From assembly GCA_033439765.1 (NCBI GenBank), contig JAULSN010000015.1, forward strand, positions 372,001 to 436,000: DNA of 64,000 nt, read 5' to 3'. Of this stretch, positions 1-12,400 are shown in pieces. Position 1 is the stretch's first letter. Each line of letters begins with the position of its first letter. Source of the DNA: Lasiosphaeria ovina (taxonomy: Eukaryota > Ascomycota > Sordariomycetes > Sordariales > Lasiosphaeriaceae). The notes under the pieces are model-generated. The model was not told where the DNA came from and made no database searches. It worked only from the letters and a program-made list of their open reading frames with translations. Made by a program: the position numbers and the translations under genes.

Positions 1-1332
1 CGAGGGTTGGGGGGCGTGTCAACATCTTTAGCAAGAGGGTCAAGATCGTAAACGAAATCCCTCCGGCGGATAGCTGTGACATTGCTTGCCACTGTATCGA
101 GCTCCACCGCTCCAGTCATCTCAACTTCATCCATAGCTTCAGCATGCTTCTGAACCAGAAGGGGATCAAGGAGGACCGCGGACCTGCCGACGGGCTCGTC
201 CAGCTGCTTATCATCATGATTGAAGATGCTCGGAAACTGCTGCTGCGGAGCCCCATCATCGAACGCGTGATACACCGTCTGTCCATCCAGAAGTCTATCA
301 ACACCCGGTATGGCTTCGATGATGGCAAGGCCTTCCTCACCCTGAGCACTAGCCGCGTCATCGCACAGATGATCAAGCAGAGCGTCGCCTACCTGGCAGG
401 GGGGCTGAGGCAAGTATACTCCAAGCTGTCTTTTGAGCGTGTCAAGACGCAGGTCATGCAGATGGTCGTTTTGTTACTCTCCCTGTTGAATGACCAAGAC
501 CTGCATGAGATTGAAGACGTTCTGGAATATCAGTACAACCTCAAGGCAGACCGCGCCAACATTGAATTGAGCATCATGAAGGTTTTGACGATGAACAGCG
601 TCATTGCGCCCCTATTTTTGCCGTCTGTCTTGGGGGGCTTTCATGGCGCGCGACACGAAATCGAGGCCTTTCGAACCACGGAACAGCAGTTCCACGCCTG
701 GAATGACTTCGTATCCGAGATTGCCGAGCTCGGCTGGATCTTGCCTAGTTCGCGAGCCAAGATGAGGCTGCGCGAGGACGGGAACTCGAGCGTAAAGAAG
801 AAATCGGGCTGGGCGGTGAAATGGGACGGTTATACCGACACATCAGTCTTTGACCACCTGCAATACAATGGGGAGCATTCGGAAATCAACAACATCCCTC
901 CGCTCAAGCTGCACGAGCATAACTTTGAAGCCCAGGACGTCGCGGAAGAGCTTGCCAACGGCAGAACATACATGATCAAGTTCAAGGACCTCGACAACAT
1001 CACGCTGGCTCGGCCGGGCATTTACCACTTGTCCGATCCCAAATTCCGAACCAAGGTAGATCTGAGCATCCAGTCGATGCCCGGAGGATAAGCAAGCCAC
1101 CATAACGGTTGCGCTGCTAGACCCTGTTCCCGAGGCGCAGCACAAGAAGGAGGTGATGAAAGACGACGAAGTCTTGCTGCTGGGCGGTCTTGTAGTTGTG
1201 CTCAACCTCAAAGCCGAGGTCGTCAACTACCTGAAGATGACATCCTATGCCGTCGACGAATGCGGCGACGACGAGTGGACCGATGACGAAGAGGATGACG
1301 AAGAGGACAGCCTGTCTACTGTTCTTGTCTGA
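1..1332 (+). CDS. Unknown protein, 5' truncated by window edge, apparent frameshift near its 3' end
   Basis: The frame is open from base 3, through the ATG at 144, to a TAA at 1089-1091, so the gene starts outside the window. The predicted part is helical and hydrophobic in the middle (LLLRSP, VVLLLSLL), with no domain I recognise. Just before the TAA, the frame one base over opens and runs to a TGA at 1330-1332. It encodes about 80 more residues ending in an acidic tail (DDEEDDEED) and looks like the natural C-terminus. Reading CCC GAG GAT in place of CCCGGAGGA at about 1081-1088 would join the two frames, so one extra G looks responsible. I found no intron with acceptable splice sites and the right phase. 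This may be a sequencing error, a pseudogene or a recent mutation. Function unknown. Confidence 0.55.
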
Positions 1333-2243
1333 GCCTTTCATGCATTCGAGAAGACTGCTGGTGGTGCTTGATGAGAAATGATTACCTGTACCTAGGTTGC
1401 CAGGACGAAAAGAGAGATGGTCGGGTGGATTCCGGATGGTTCCTTCCCAAGTTCCCAGGAAACTCGTTCAAAGCGCAACTTCCCTTTCCCTTGTCCTTCC
1501 TTTCACAGAGTATCGGTAATTTTCTTCGCGTATCTCTCACCCCACTTTCTCCCTCATTAACAGTCGAAGCAGTCATTCCAGTTCATGGATGCCTACTCGT
1601 AGGTACCTGAGGTGGTGGTTGCAGATGGCTGTCGAGTACTGTTCAGTAAAATGCAGTATGATGATGTGCAATACTAATACTGTATTGCACACACACACAC
1701 CGGTTGTCTGACACACACCCAAAAGCATGACGTTCTGTTTCTCCCATTGGAGCAAAGTGAAACAATACATACACATAGTACCACAATTACGTTCCTTGGC
1801 ACTCAAAACATCACTCAACCGTTCTCCAATCACCTCAATATTAATACAACTCAACTCGGTGAAAAAAGGCCGAAAAACACGAGCGGAGTGGATGCGGAAT
1901 ATGTCGGTTCGACGGGCCTCGCCAGCACCGGCCCCGAGGTCACCATTGCGGTCGCACCTAAAACATGGAACAGGCCATTGCGGGTTTGCGCTGTTGGAGG
2001 CAAAGCTCCGTCTCATGATACGCCGGGGTGGGAGAATAATAGCTTATTCAAGAGCCAGCGCCTCCCCGTTCGCATCCTTTCCCCGTCCAAACACAGCAAG
2101 CAGCAAATCCGCGATCATATTCATTTTGTATCACCATAGAGTCCAAACCAACCCAAAACGGCACATCCAAAACATCAACGCAAGCATATAGACTTGATAG
2201 CTGGCCCTGTCCCCCCCACAAGCCACCCGAGGGTTGAACACCT
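1333..2243. other. Intergenic region, no gene seen
   Basis: This spacer between the left-edge gene and the OTU-like gene holds a short CA repeat (about 1687-1700) and no open frame with coding character. The last 100-200 bases presumably contain the promoter and leader of the gene starting at 2244. Confidence 0.5.
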
Positions 2244-2894
2244 ATGAAAGAAGACACCATGGATGAAGCTCAGTGGAGCCAGGGTTCTCCTGCCACTGCC
2301 GACGTCGCCTACGAGAAGAAGCCAGAGGCGATCGAGCAGGCCGCCGACATCCTCCTCGACGAGGCGCGCGCGCAGCTTCCGCGTAGCCGGGCCTACGTGC
2401 ACGCGCGCCAGCGCTTCTGGGACGCCTTCCCCGGCGGGCGGTTCGTGCGGCTCGCCACGCCCGGGGACGACCTCGAGTGCGCGCTGCACGCCGCCATCAT
2501 CAGTATGAAGCACCAGGCGTCGCGCAGCGGTAGTAGTCTACCGCTGCCGACGGTCGAGGAGCTGCGCGACATCTTCCTCTCGGGGCCCATGACCGAGTAC
2601 AACGAGGTGGTCGGCCTGTCCAACGTCAACGACCTGACGGCGGACCAGCTGTCGGCCGTGTTCGAGGAGTGGGGACGGGCCAACCTGCCAGCCGGCACGA
2701 GGTGCCAGCTCGGCTACGTGACCGACGACGGCGTGCCCGTCATGATGAACACCCCCGACGTCGAGACGGCCGATCCGGACCCCACCGTGTTGAGGATATG
2801 GGTGTTCAACGACGGGGCTTCGCTGCGCGGCGGCGTGGGCCACTACGAGGGCATCCGGCGACCGGCTGTTGAGGGTGCTGAGCCTCCTAGGTAG
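2244..2894 (+). CDS. Small OTU-like protein (putative, divergent cysteine-protease fold)
   Basis: This is a single-exon frame of 216 aa; the second ATG at 2259 is an equally possible start. The segment PGDDLECAL at residues 73-81 resembles the D-G-x-C nucleophile motif of OTU deubiquitinases, with Asp76 three residues before Cys79. HYEGI near the C-terminus (His200) resembles the HY-D/S-x catalytic histidine motif. Between them lie a helical block (VEELRDIFL, NEVVGLSNVNDL) and a strand (VLRIWVFND), in the order expected of the fold. The GDGNCL consensus is not matched exactly, so activity is uncertain. If active it would cleave ubiquitin or a similar conjugate; it could equally be an inactive fold relative. 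It sits alone, without introns. Third-position GC is high, consistent with a real coding region. Confidence 0.6.
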   Translation: MKEDTMDEAQWSQGSPATADVAYEKKPEAIEQAADILLDEARAQLPRSRAYVHARQRFWDAFPGGRFVRLATPGDDLECALHAAIISMKHQASRSGSSLPLPTVEELRDIFLSGPMTEYNEVVGLSNVNDLTADQLSAVFEEWGRANLPAGTRCQLGYVTDDGVPVMMNTPDVETADPDPTVLRIWVFNDGASLRGGVGHYEGIRRPAVEGAEPPR

Positions 2895-3684
2895 GCAGTT
2901 GATAGAGTCTTCTTTGTCCCTCAGGATACATTAATGTTGTGGCTGGAGATGCGCAGCTGGGCGTGCTTTTCTTGGAAGAAGGCGGACCTGAAAAGATTGG
3001 GCAGGTCTTGGGGGTATGGACTTGAATGAGGGACGGCAGACGTGCTGTTTGGATTAGACACTCGTCTAGGTATGGCTTGTGCTACAGGAGCTCATACTAC
3101 CAAGGTGCTCCGGGGTCTTGGCGGACCACGGTTCGCCGCTTCCTAGGTGAGGTGGTTGGCAACTCTAAAAAAGAATAAGAGCCACAAGCTCCTTCCACAT
3201 AAAGACGGTGAAGATCCAGCCGGTTACCTTAGGTATCCTGACCCTGCAGGTGCAGGCTGTATAATAGAACTTGAAATGGAAGGTACTAGTAAGTACTAAG
3301 GTGGTACAGCTGTTGTCATTACTAACTTGAAAGGTTTTGAGTACCTTGGTGACCTTTCAAGTTCTCTCGTTCTTTCCCGTTTGGACACCGGTCATCCTAA
3401 CTTTGGGTTCAAGGTTTGGCTCCTGCTCTCTCCACCCGAGTTCCTTTACTGGGCTACTTTAGGTACCTTCGGTTACCCTGGGTTTGGAGCACTTCATATG
3501 CGCCTCTCCTGTCTTCAATCCTCTGGCCAACATATCTACGTATATCTTGTTTTGGGATATCCCCTCTGCTTATCCTCGGCTCGCCCTCGGGCACATCCTG
3601 GGGCCACCTCCGTCCCTTGAGCAGTTTTGAGATTGTCGGTAATCTCCGTTTCTCCCAAGCAAGCAGCTCCGGGCTTGATGGAAC
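2895..3684. other. Intergenic region
   Basis: No coding frame is supported here. Open frames of about 100 codons at 3327-3742 have no recognisable protein character. A TACCTTAGGTA motif occurs near 3225-3236, one of many in the window. Confidence 0.5.
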
Positions 3685-5935
3685 ATGGCGCCCGCTGAAC
3701 CGCCCCCCTGGAAGTACTCCGGGATGCGCTACTACCCATTGAGTGCCTTTGTGAAGAGACGCCATGGCCCGCCGAAGCGGGGGCACATTGAAGAAGTCGA
3801 CGAGTTCACGACGTTTGGCGACGGTACAACTAGCTACTGTGCGTCGGTCCCACCCATGAAGATTAATTACCATTCAACAGTCTTCGGCGCTCGCCCAGGC
3901 CGTGTCGAGTATATGACGGCTGACTTCAACATTTTTTTTCTTTTTAGCACACCCGCCTCACATCCAGTCCAGCACGTTTTTTGGCAACCAAGGCAACGAA
4001 TTCGACATGGCTGAGCCCGACAAGAGCGAGCAGCAGTTGCTGGAGAGGATGGAACCGAACTCGTTTCACCGCCTGATATCCCAGAATATTGTAGCAGACG
4101 AAATAGCCGAGGCGGATTTTGTGACGGACTCGGACACCATGGTTCAACTCTTCAACGTCGCCATGGACTGCCACCTTATAGACTTCAAAGCGCCCCGTCC
4201 GCTCTTCGTTCTCGCCCAGATGATTCAGGGCAAGATATTCCTGAAGGAGGTGGTCAGATTCGGCGCCGAACCCGTGGCTGCCCAAAAAGCTATGGGTGCT
4301 TTCACCGCTCGCGCCTTTAACCTGTGCCCCGGCCTGATCCAAAGAGGCGCTTCCGTTTGGGGCCACAGAAGAGTATCCAGCTTCTTGTTTGGCGGTTTGA
4401 GACGGCGATTTCCAAAATCTGGTTCCGACAAACAGCTGAAAAAACTCAGGTTCAAAATCCTCGTCCAGAACCATACCACCTACGTCACGGAGAGTTTCTG
4501 CTCCCCCTCGAGCTGCGACAGTGCCACTGGGACCACTAATGTGGCTTATATCATACCTGTTAGTAGCCAGGAAGTAGATAACCACGCTGATGTGGCTACA
4601 TGGCTAGGCTTGGAAAACGAAATGGAGGCATTGGAATTCATGAAATCCGCGCCCAAGATGTATTTCTCAGGCGCCCATCAATTTGCCTACCTGCGTTATG
4701 GCTCCATATCCCCTGACAACCCTGACAGAGGATGGTTCAACGCAAATCCCAGGCCCGTGGCTGATAAGCATGATACCAGTTCCATGCTTACGAAGTGGAA
4801 GAACCACTGCGTTGGCCTTGGGACGGTTCCTGTCATTCTAGACGCCATCCAGCGCGAAGCTCGGCGGCGCTTCCTCGACCAATCCAGCCCCGAGTTTGGA
4901 AAGACCACAATGATGGCAATTCGGTTCCCCGAATTCACTCGCGGCTATGACGAGCCTTGTATCTCATTTGGAAACGTGTACCCGCTCGACTTCTTGGCCG
5001 AGGAGAAGTACGACCGGTCAACCCTGCTTCAAGCGCCCAGGATTGTCTCGGAGGAGGATGTGGACAAACATCGGACCTATTTCCCCCGAAAATTTCCTTT
5101 CTACTATACTGACGAGGAAGGAAAGCTGTGTACCATAGAGCCAGACGCATATTGTGAGGGTGATGTAAGTTCAGTGAAAGACGAAGACGAACTAAGTGAT
5201 TCGGTGCCAGGTTTATATTTAGAGGACGGCCCAGAAAATGGCGATACATCGGACGAGGAATTCCCCATCAGGCATAGCCCCATCAAGCCTAGCGCATGTT
5301 TAACACGTCTGCTCACTCATTTGCCCGAGGGCTTCCAACCAAGCTTTTCCGAGGACTACGAGGCAGGCTTAGCCGAGGGCTACGAGACGGGCATCAAGGA
5401 CGAGACAGCCCAAGTAGAAAAGGCAGCCCTTGGAGAGACAACCACTGACACCGAGACTTCCTCCAACACCGAGACTGCCCCTAACACCGAGACGGCCCCT
5501 GAATACAAGACGGCCCTTAGAGAGACCGCCCTTGAAGCTTATACAACCCTTGAAGACGGGGAAATCGCCGAATCCGACTCCGGCGACCATAATGTTGTCC
5601 CGGTTCAGGACCGGGACAATATCCCAAGGGGGAAAAAGAGGAAGTTGTCGATGGACGAGGAGGTGACATGTATAGTGGCCGCCAAGGTAGCCCGATATGA
5701 TGCAAGGGACAGGGCACTGACGAAGAGCCAGGTCGCAAGCATTGGTAGAGAGGCATATCTCGTGGCAGAGACGGCCCTTGAGCGAAGACTTTTGAAGCCC
5801 ATTAACTGTGTCTACCGTCGCCTGTGGCTAAGACGCGCGAAGGCGCATGTTCGGGATTCATATCGTGCTTGTGGTGAAAAGGCTCCCGCAGCGGTTGAGG
5901 CGATGGGGAGAAATGATGGCAGCGTGCTTGACTAG
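3685..5935 (+). CDS. Unknown 713-aa protein with Thr/Glu repeats and a basic, possibly nuclear, segment
   Basis: Two exons, 3685-3838 and 3948-5935. The intron at 3839-3947 has a GTGCGT donor, a GCTGAC branch motif, a pyrimidine run and a TTTTTAG acceptor, and it keeps the frame. The N-terminus is basic (KWKYSG-like, VKRRHGPPKRG). The middle of about 400 residues is well composed but resembles no family I can name. Around residues 530-580 there is an imperfect repeat rich in Thr, Glu and Ala (units like NTETAP), followed by a basic GKKRKL stretch that could be a nuclear signal. The C-terminal 100 residues are rich in Ala, Arg and Lys. No signal peptide or membrane segment is evident. Function unknown. 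An internal ATG at 4007 also gives a long frame, but the upstream exon fits better. Confidence 0.6.
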
Positions 5936-6601
5936 TATGGTACACCTGCTGCTTCAGCAGAATATCTGTATAGGTACATCTGCCTACATTAGTCACAGCG
6001 TGGTTTAATTTGGACATCGGCTTTATTGTTGTGCTTTGGCATGCTTGTTTGCAGTTGGTTATTGTCGGTTGTTGATTGTTTACCCGGCCCAAGCTAGCTT
6101 CCATGCTGCCCCTTTCCTTTACATGAAATATGCGGCAGGAAAGCGGTGCAGGTAAAGCTGGCGCGTTGGTTTACAGAGATTACCTCAATCATACTTTGCT
6201 TAATTCTGCCCACTGCCTTTCCTATATGCATCTTGTCAATTGTGCCCTGCTGTTTATTTCTTTTATCGTGCGGAAGTACCTCAGTTCCAGAGAGAACCGA
6301 GATAAGACCCCGTACGTTTTCCAGTGCGACTTGTACTCAAAGTTAAACCTTCCTCTGTACTTAAGCCGCATCATACGTACACCGAGCCTCGAGTTTGGTT
6401 TAGTCTTTGGTGCTGCGCCTCCGCATTTCCCCCTGTCTTGCTACTGCCAAAGGTAAGGTAGGTAGGTAGGTACTTTATACTCTTGTATTGTGGCCATGCT
6501 TGACCTTGCCTGCATTGCCTGCGACAGCCTGATTACACGGCGCAGACGAGCACACCCCGTACCTTACTTTTACTTGTACTTGTACTGTACATATGGATAG
6601 C

Positions 6602-6662
<61 letters not shown>

Positions 6663-6682
6663 CTTTGGCCTCAAGTGCTCTT
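5936..6682. other. Convergent intergenic region between the unknown gene and avl9
   Basis: Both flanking genes end here, so it holds their 3' ends. It contains an AAGGTAAGGTAGGTAGG run (6451-6468) and a perfect TC dinucleotide tract. No gene is seen. Confidence 0.55.
6603..6656. repeat. Perfect (TC)27 microsatellite
   Basis: An uninterrupted run of TC units lies 26 bp beyond the avl9 stop codon, on the 3' side of that gene. In the transcript it would read as a GA tract in the 3' UTR. Confidence 0.97.
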
Positions 6683-9495
6683 TCACATGGTCTGCACCTC
6701 GGCCGCCTCGGCCGCAGCCGCTGCTACAGGTGGTGGAGTCGGCGGTAACGGCTCCGTCTCCGTCTCGTCCGCCTCCGCCTCCGCCTCCGCCTCCGCCTCC
6801 GCGCCTTTCGCGCCCCTCTCATGTGGGGCCCGGCTCGATGCTACGGCATCATCGCTGTTACTGCTGCTCTTCGCTCTTGGTGGGGAGGAAAACACAGTGA
6901 CCGGAGGTGCTGTTCCGTTTTGCGACCCCCTCTTGTCCCCTCTCGCAGATAATATGCTGTCAATGGCAGGAGCACTGGCGCCTCCCGAGGGCGGTCGCCT
7001 TGTTTGCGGCGACGCAGGGTACGATGAAAAGCCGCTCTCGGATACGCCGTCGAGGATGGATTCGCCGCTGATGGAGCCTCGGTTCAGCGCCCGCTCTTCG
7101 GACCTACCCGTGTCGTCCGATCGCCCCGTTACGGTGGAGGATGTTGATATGTGCGGGAGACGATTGCTACCCGCCGCCACGTCCCTTTCCAAGAGCGCGT
7201 CAGATCCGCTCGCCTGGGATGCCTGTGATGCACGGTTCTTGCTTCCCTTGACCCATCCAGACGCCCAGCTCCCCGCACTTCCGCCTCTCCCACTTCCGGC
7301 GGCGGCTGCGGCCCCGGCACCGGATGCAACGTGGTTGTCACTGTTGCCCGAAGACCGGCCCCAGCCGGCCGCCTTGCGCTTCTCCCCGGCCCAGGCGGCC
7401 CAGCTATTCACAAACGCGCCGGCTTTTACCCCGACGGCCTGCATCGTCTGTTGGGCTTTGGCAAGGTCGACGGCGGCGGCTACTCCTCCGTTCTTATCGG
7501 CCTGTCCATCTGAGCCGGCTTGCAGCCTGGCCTCTTCGGCGCGCTTCCTCTGTGCCTCGCGGAGCGCTTCCATGTCGGCATAGAGCTTGTTAAACATTGT
7601 GCTGGCCTTTTCGCGGCCTGCAGCCAGATTGCGCCCAAGAACTTCGCGGCCCTGGGCGAAGCGCTCGTCGAGGTGCAGGTCTTGGACCTGCTGGGCGATG
7701 CGGCGCTGGACATCGTCAATGGTTAGACCGCCGGCGCAAGGGTGTTTTGGGTCTACAATATCGAAGAGGTGAGAGTCTGTGTGGCTGTCCCAGATGCGGT
7801 AGTTCTCGGTCCGCGACCACGCCTCGACAAACTCTGGAGAGAAATCGAGAGACGGGTCGCCTTCAATGTGTGGCAGCAGCATCTTGGGATTATTGGCGTG
7901 CTTGAGCATGAAGTTGTGGTACTTCACCGACGAGATAAGCGAGAGGAGATACTCCTCAAACTGAAGGCGGATAAACTCTTCGCTGCCGACGTAGCCCATG
8001 GTCTTTGTCCGGCCAGGGTTTGCCTCATCCCAGGTCTCGTTGACGTTTTGCGTGATAAAGTCTATCCAACGACGGTCCGAGACAGACAGCTGCAGGGCAG
8101 CCTTGAGTGATGTCGATGTGACGTTGATGGAGCCTTCGTCGAGGTTAATTAGGATATCGCTGTACCGGTCCTTTTGCTGCAGCAGAAGCGAGTTTGTGCT
8201 GCCTACAATATACGACTTGGTGCCAAAGTCTGCCAGCACATCTAACTGCTGAAGCGGTGTATATGGACCAAACAAGCTTCCCTACAGGCCAGACAGTTAG
8301 CCACAGAGTCATGGGTTACGAAGACTATTTGTACATACCTTTCCGAATATCTGCAGTGGCAAGCCCATGTAAGACAGCAGGGAATTCCGATCACTGGTTC
8401 TCAAACTTGTCGGCTTGGCGAGTTTCTTTTCGTAATTGCTCAGCTCTGGGCCGGCAGAGTCCTGGAGGTTCCGAAGGAGACCGGGTATTAAAGATATTAG
8501 AGAAAACTGCATCATGCACAGGCGCTCGCACCGCGAGCCAAAGAAAAGCATCTACATATTTGGCCCCCAAGTCAGCATCAACCCAAGAAAGAGGCGAGGC
8601 GTACCCGCTAGAGCAGCACGCAGACAAGACAGGGAATAAAACTCACCTTGGGTTGTAACAAGCAGGATTTGAGCAGGACGAGCGTCTGCCATTTGAACTC
8701 GCGCACGAGCTCCCTGAGGCTCATGCCCAGGTACCGGTCTCTGTCTTCGTCGTCGTTCAGCAAGCCGCGCTCTTTCTCGTCTGCCAGACTCTCTTGGAAG
8801 CGCCGCAGGATCTCCGTGTCGGTGAACTCGCGCTGGGCAAACCAGGCCCTGGTCACAACACTCAGGCGCTCCCTAAGCACGCCAAAGTACTGCGGGCTGT
8901 CGGCAATGATGACCACGGCCTTTTGGACAGTCGACCGGGTTACCTCGGCGGGCCTCACGAGCAGCTGCGAAGCGTCCATCTGTCTCGTGCACGATATGCC
9001 GAAGAGCGATGTCGCGGGCGCATCGCTCGTCGCAGGGCGCAGGAGCGTGAAATAAGAGAAGTCTTCTGTCGCCCTGGAACCAGACAGCCGCGGTCAGCAC
9101 AGCACAACGGTCAAAGAGCACGCTCCAAGAAGGTTTTCTCCCTCGCTCGGAATCGACGTCCTCCTGCCGTCCTGCCCTCCTTTATAGCATCTGCCGCAAC
9201 CCTAGACCATTCGGGATTTCGCAAAAGACAGTACTTACGCATGGGCACCATCACTCAGCGCCATGAACGGCAACAAGGCCCAGTCGTACTCGGCGGCCGG
9301 GTCAGAGCCCTCGTCTACGCCAAACCACTTTTCCACCTCGGGCCCGCGAGCATGGTGGAAGTCGACGACCGAGACCAGTGGGATGAAACCGCCGGATTTG
9401 GCGCCGTTCCCGGTGTCGGCGGCGGCGGTGGCGGCGGCGGCCCTCTCGCTCGGCGGCGGCGTCGCGCCGTTCGTTGGGGTGGAAGGATCGGACAT
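6683..9495 (-). CDS. avl9: AVL9-like late secretory pathway protein (DENN superfamily)
   Basis: Four exons on the minus strand: 9495-9239, 9073-8647, 8551-8339 and 8281-6683, giving 831 aa with all phases consistent. Avl9 proteins are DENN-fold proteins acting in post-Golgi exocytic transport. The N-terminal core has the family hallmarks: PLVSVVDFHHARGPEVEKW near residues 40-60, DWALLPFMALSDGAH before the first intron, EDFSYFTL after it, and LFFGSRCERLCMMQFSLISLIPGL in exon 3. The conserved domain ends near residue 500. The C-terminal third is low-complexity, with Ser/Gly/Ala-rich stretches and an alternating Glu-Ala run encoded by a GCCTCC-type hexamer repeat (about 6772-6806 on the plus strand). 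Identification rests on the N-terminal two thirds. The tail length is probably lineage-specific. Confidence 0.88.
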
Positions 9496-12400
9496 GGCTT
9501 CGGGATATCAAAAGAGTAACGGGGCGCAAAGACGCGAGGCGTGGGACGGGACGAAAGCTATGTCTTGCTTGGGAGGGGGGCAGAGGCGTCGGCGGAGCTT
9601 GCCCTCGTAACCATGAAGCTTCTTTTTCTTTCTTTTTTTCCGAGCCTGTCTATGATACGGATGCTGCCATGGATATTATTACTCTCTGTCTAGCACGGGG
9701 GAATTGCGTTGCGTCGAAGCTGCGGTGACCAATACTTTTTGCTTTGCAGTTGTGCAGTGAAAAAGGGGGCGATCTCAAGGTCGAGTCGAGGGGTGGTGGG
9801 GTTGTTTAAAAAAAAAAAAGACAATCAAGGCTGCCTGCCTTGCCTGTCCGTTTCTTTTGTTTTTCTTTCTCTCTTTCTTTCTTTCTCTCGACCCCCTTCC
9901 CTGTCTCGTTTTCCCCCAACTGCACTCTTCTCAACGCCCCGAAATTTCTCGGGATTTATATTCGCCTCGCGCCGGCCGGAGGGGGGGGGGGAGGACGGGC
10001 GGTCCCTGAGCTGAGGGGGGGGCAGGGCGAAGAAGAAGAAAATAAACCCTGGCGGCACAGTTGTGTAGGGCGGCTGTCGGGAGGCGCAATTGGCCAAAGA
10101 GAGAAGCACAATCACGGTCGCGACGAGTCCACACGCTGCTGTTGCTTGGGGATGAGGGCCGAGGCACTGCACGCAGCACAATTCCCTCGGGGCTTCGTTG
10201 GCCAGGGAGATTCTCGGGTCAGCCCTCTGGGTTAAACAGTTCTCGAGATGAACCCGACCTCGACAAAGGCGGTCAGCGGGATCGGATGTCGGTGGTAGAC
10301 GGGCGGGCACTGGACATTAAGTGGACGCGCAGAGGGCAATGTACATGTAGGTAGTAGGTAGCTAAGGTATGTAGGGATGATGCAGTGCAGCAGAACGAGG
10401 TTCGGTGTGCTAGCGAGTCCTAGCTCAGTGTCGGCAGGCGAAGTGACGTGGGCGATATTGTGGTATGATATGCTGCTTGCTGCTTGCTGCTTGCTGGGTG
10501 CAAGTGCAAGTTGGAGCTTTGCTTTGTCTCGCGTCGCACGGCAGTACGGAGCAGGTAGGCCGATGAATCAATTCCAATTCCAGTTGCAATTGCAATTGCA
10601 CGCCGGCAAGGCAGGTCCCAAATGGGGGACGGAACTCAAGGTTGGCCACGTCTTGAAGCCCTCCAGCTCCCCACGGACTTGGATCGAGCGGATCCTTGGC
10701 CTGCTTGCCCTACCGCCGGTGGCCGCCCGTCAAACAAGAATGGAACTGAGAAAACTCCCAGGTGAGGCCCGGCCTCAAAATAATAATAAATGGAGCTGAC
10801 GCCGGGTGACGGTTTGTTTCGTGGTTACTTGTCAAATAACGTATATTGCTTTATTCTGTTCAACTCTAAATATAATTAAATAAGAATCCTTCACACACGT
10901 GTAGATACCCGTTCGTCACACCAGTCATGGGGGGAAAAAACGGAACGAGACATGGAAACCGAAGCATGTCAAACCAAAAGAGGCAGGTTCCGAAAATGAA
11001 TTAGATACTCAACCAAATCGTTCTGGCCATCTCTTTTTCTTTTCGTCGTCCTATTTTTTCGTTCTTTGTAGCCTCATCCCTTCTTTCTTTCGTGCCAATG
11101 CGTTTCGATTTGAGCAAGGCAGAAACAAGAAGCCCGCTTCGATGGCCAAACCATCCATCCACCGTCCACCACCCACTATTGGCGCCCGCCCACCTCATCA
11201 GGCTACCCCACCCCACCTTCTTTTCTTAACACCCCCGCCGCCGCCCCGCCATCCCTTGTCTGCAAGCAACCCCGACTCCCGAGTACTTTCTTTTTTGGAT
11301 GGGGGGCGCGCGCGCCGCATTTCCAATTCGTTGGTGCAAATCTAGTCACGTGCCACGGCCGTCCGAGTCTCGGCCTTTTGGGAGCCTTTCAGCTTTCATC
11401 GCTTTTCGTCGCAAAATATCAGTTAAAATAAGGTTGATATCCACGAATATCAACAGAGAGAGAAGTGAGTATATGGATCACCACCTGTGCCAATAAATAC
11501 AAATGACGGACCAACATAAAGGTAATAAGCGTTGCTTCGTATTTCGAGATGGATGCAGAGGCGGCAGAAAAGAAAATCTCTTCTTGATTCCTGCGCCGAG
11601 AATGACGGGCGATTGCTGGACGAGATTCTGCCAACGTGTCGTGCATTGCATGAGCCTATATGTATGGAGTATGTAATGATGTGTGTATGCAATGTACCAA
11701 GCAGAAAGCAGCAGGTCATTTTCAGCAGGAAAAAAAAACCGCCGCCGCCCGGGCTGCAGCTTCCCTTTGCCAAGTTAACGGATATATATAAGAGATTGCG
11801 TACATTCCCTGGCCAGGGAGAAGAGGCAAAAAAATAAAATAAACTGGCTGGCTAAGGAATATGTAACCATGGTACCTCAGATGTCGTACAGTAACAATCA
11901 ACATTTGCATAGATGGCACCTCCTGACCAGGAGTTCATTTTCTTAGAACTCTGTGTATGCGACTGGCCGGCTTCTTGAAAACGAACATGTGCCAAAAATA
12001 ATAAACCGAGAGGCGCGCCAGCCTCCAACGACGACGAAGGGTGGGATGGAACACAGCCATTGACTCACCATTAGTCGAGAAGCCTCACACGGAAAACCCG
12101 ATTCCGCAGTCCTATTCATGCCACATGTCAATATCTCTGGCTTTGAATTTGTTCTCATTTGTCCCTCAGCTGGCCAACCTGCTGGTGCGGGCAAACCACA
12201 ACTTGGTCATTTCGTGCTTCCTTAACTGTCCCAAGCCGTCCTATCTCGCTGGCCCCCCAGACACAACACAATGCCATCCATCGCATAACCGCCCGCCCGC
12301 CAGTCCAGGAGTGACAAATATCAATATAACGAAAAACACACAAAATACGCTCAAAAGTCTCGCGTCTCATCCAACGCCATGGAAAGGGAACACCCTTATT

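Noticed and set aside
6675..7583. 302-codon plus-strand frame rich in Ala and Ser
   Set aside because: It is the antisense shadow of the low-complexity avl9 tail, whose strand and frame are fixed by the conserved upstream exons.
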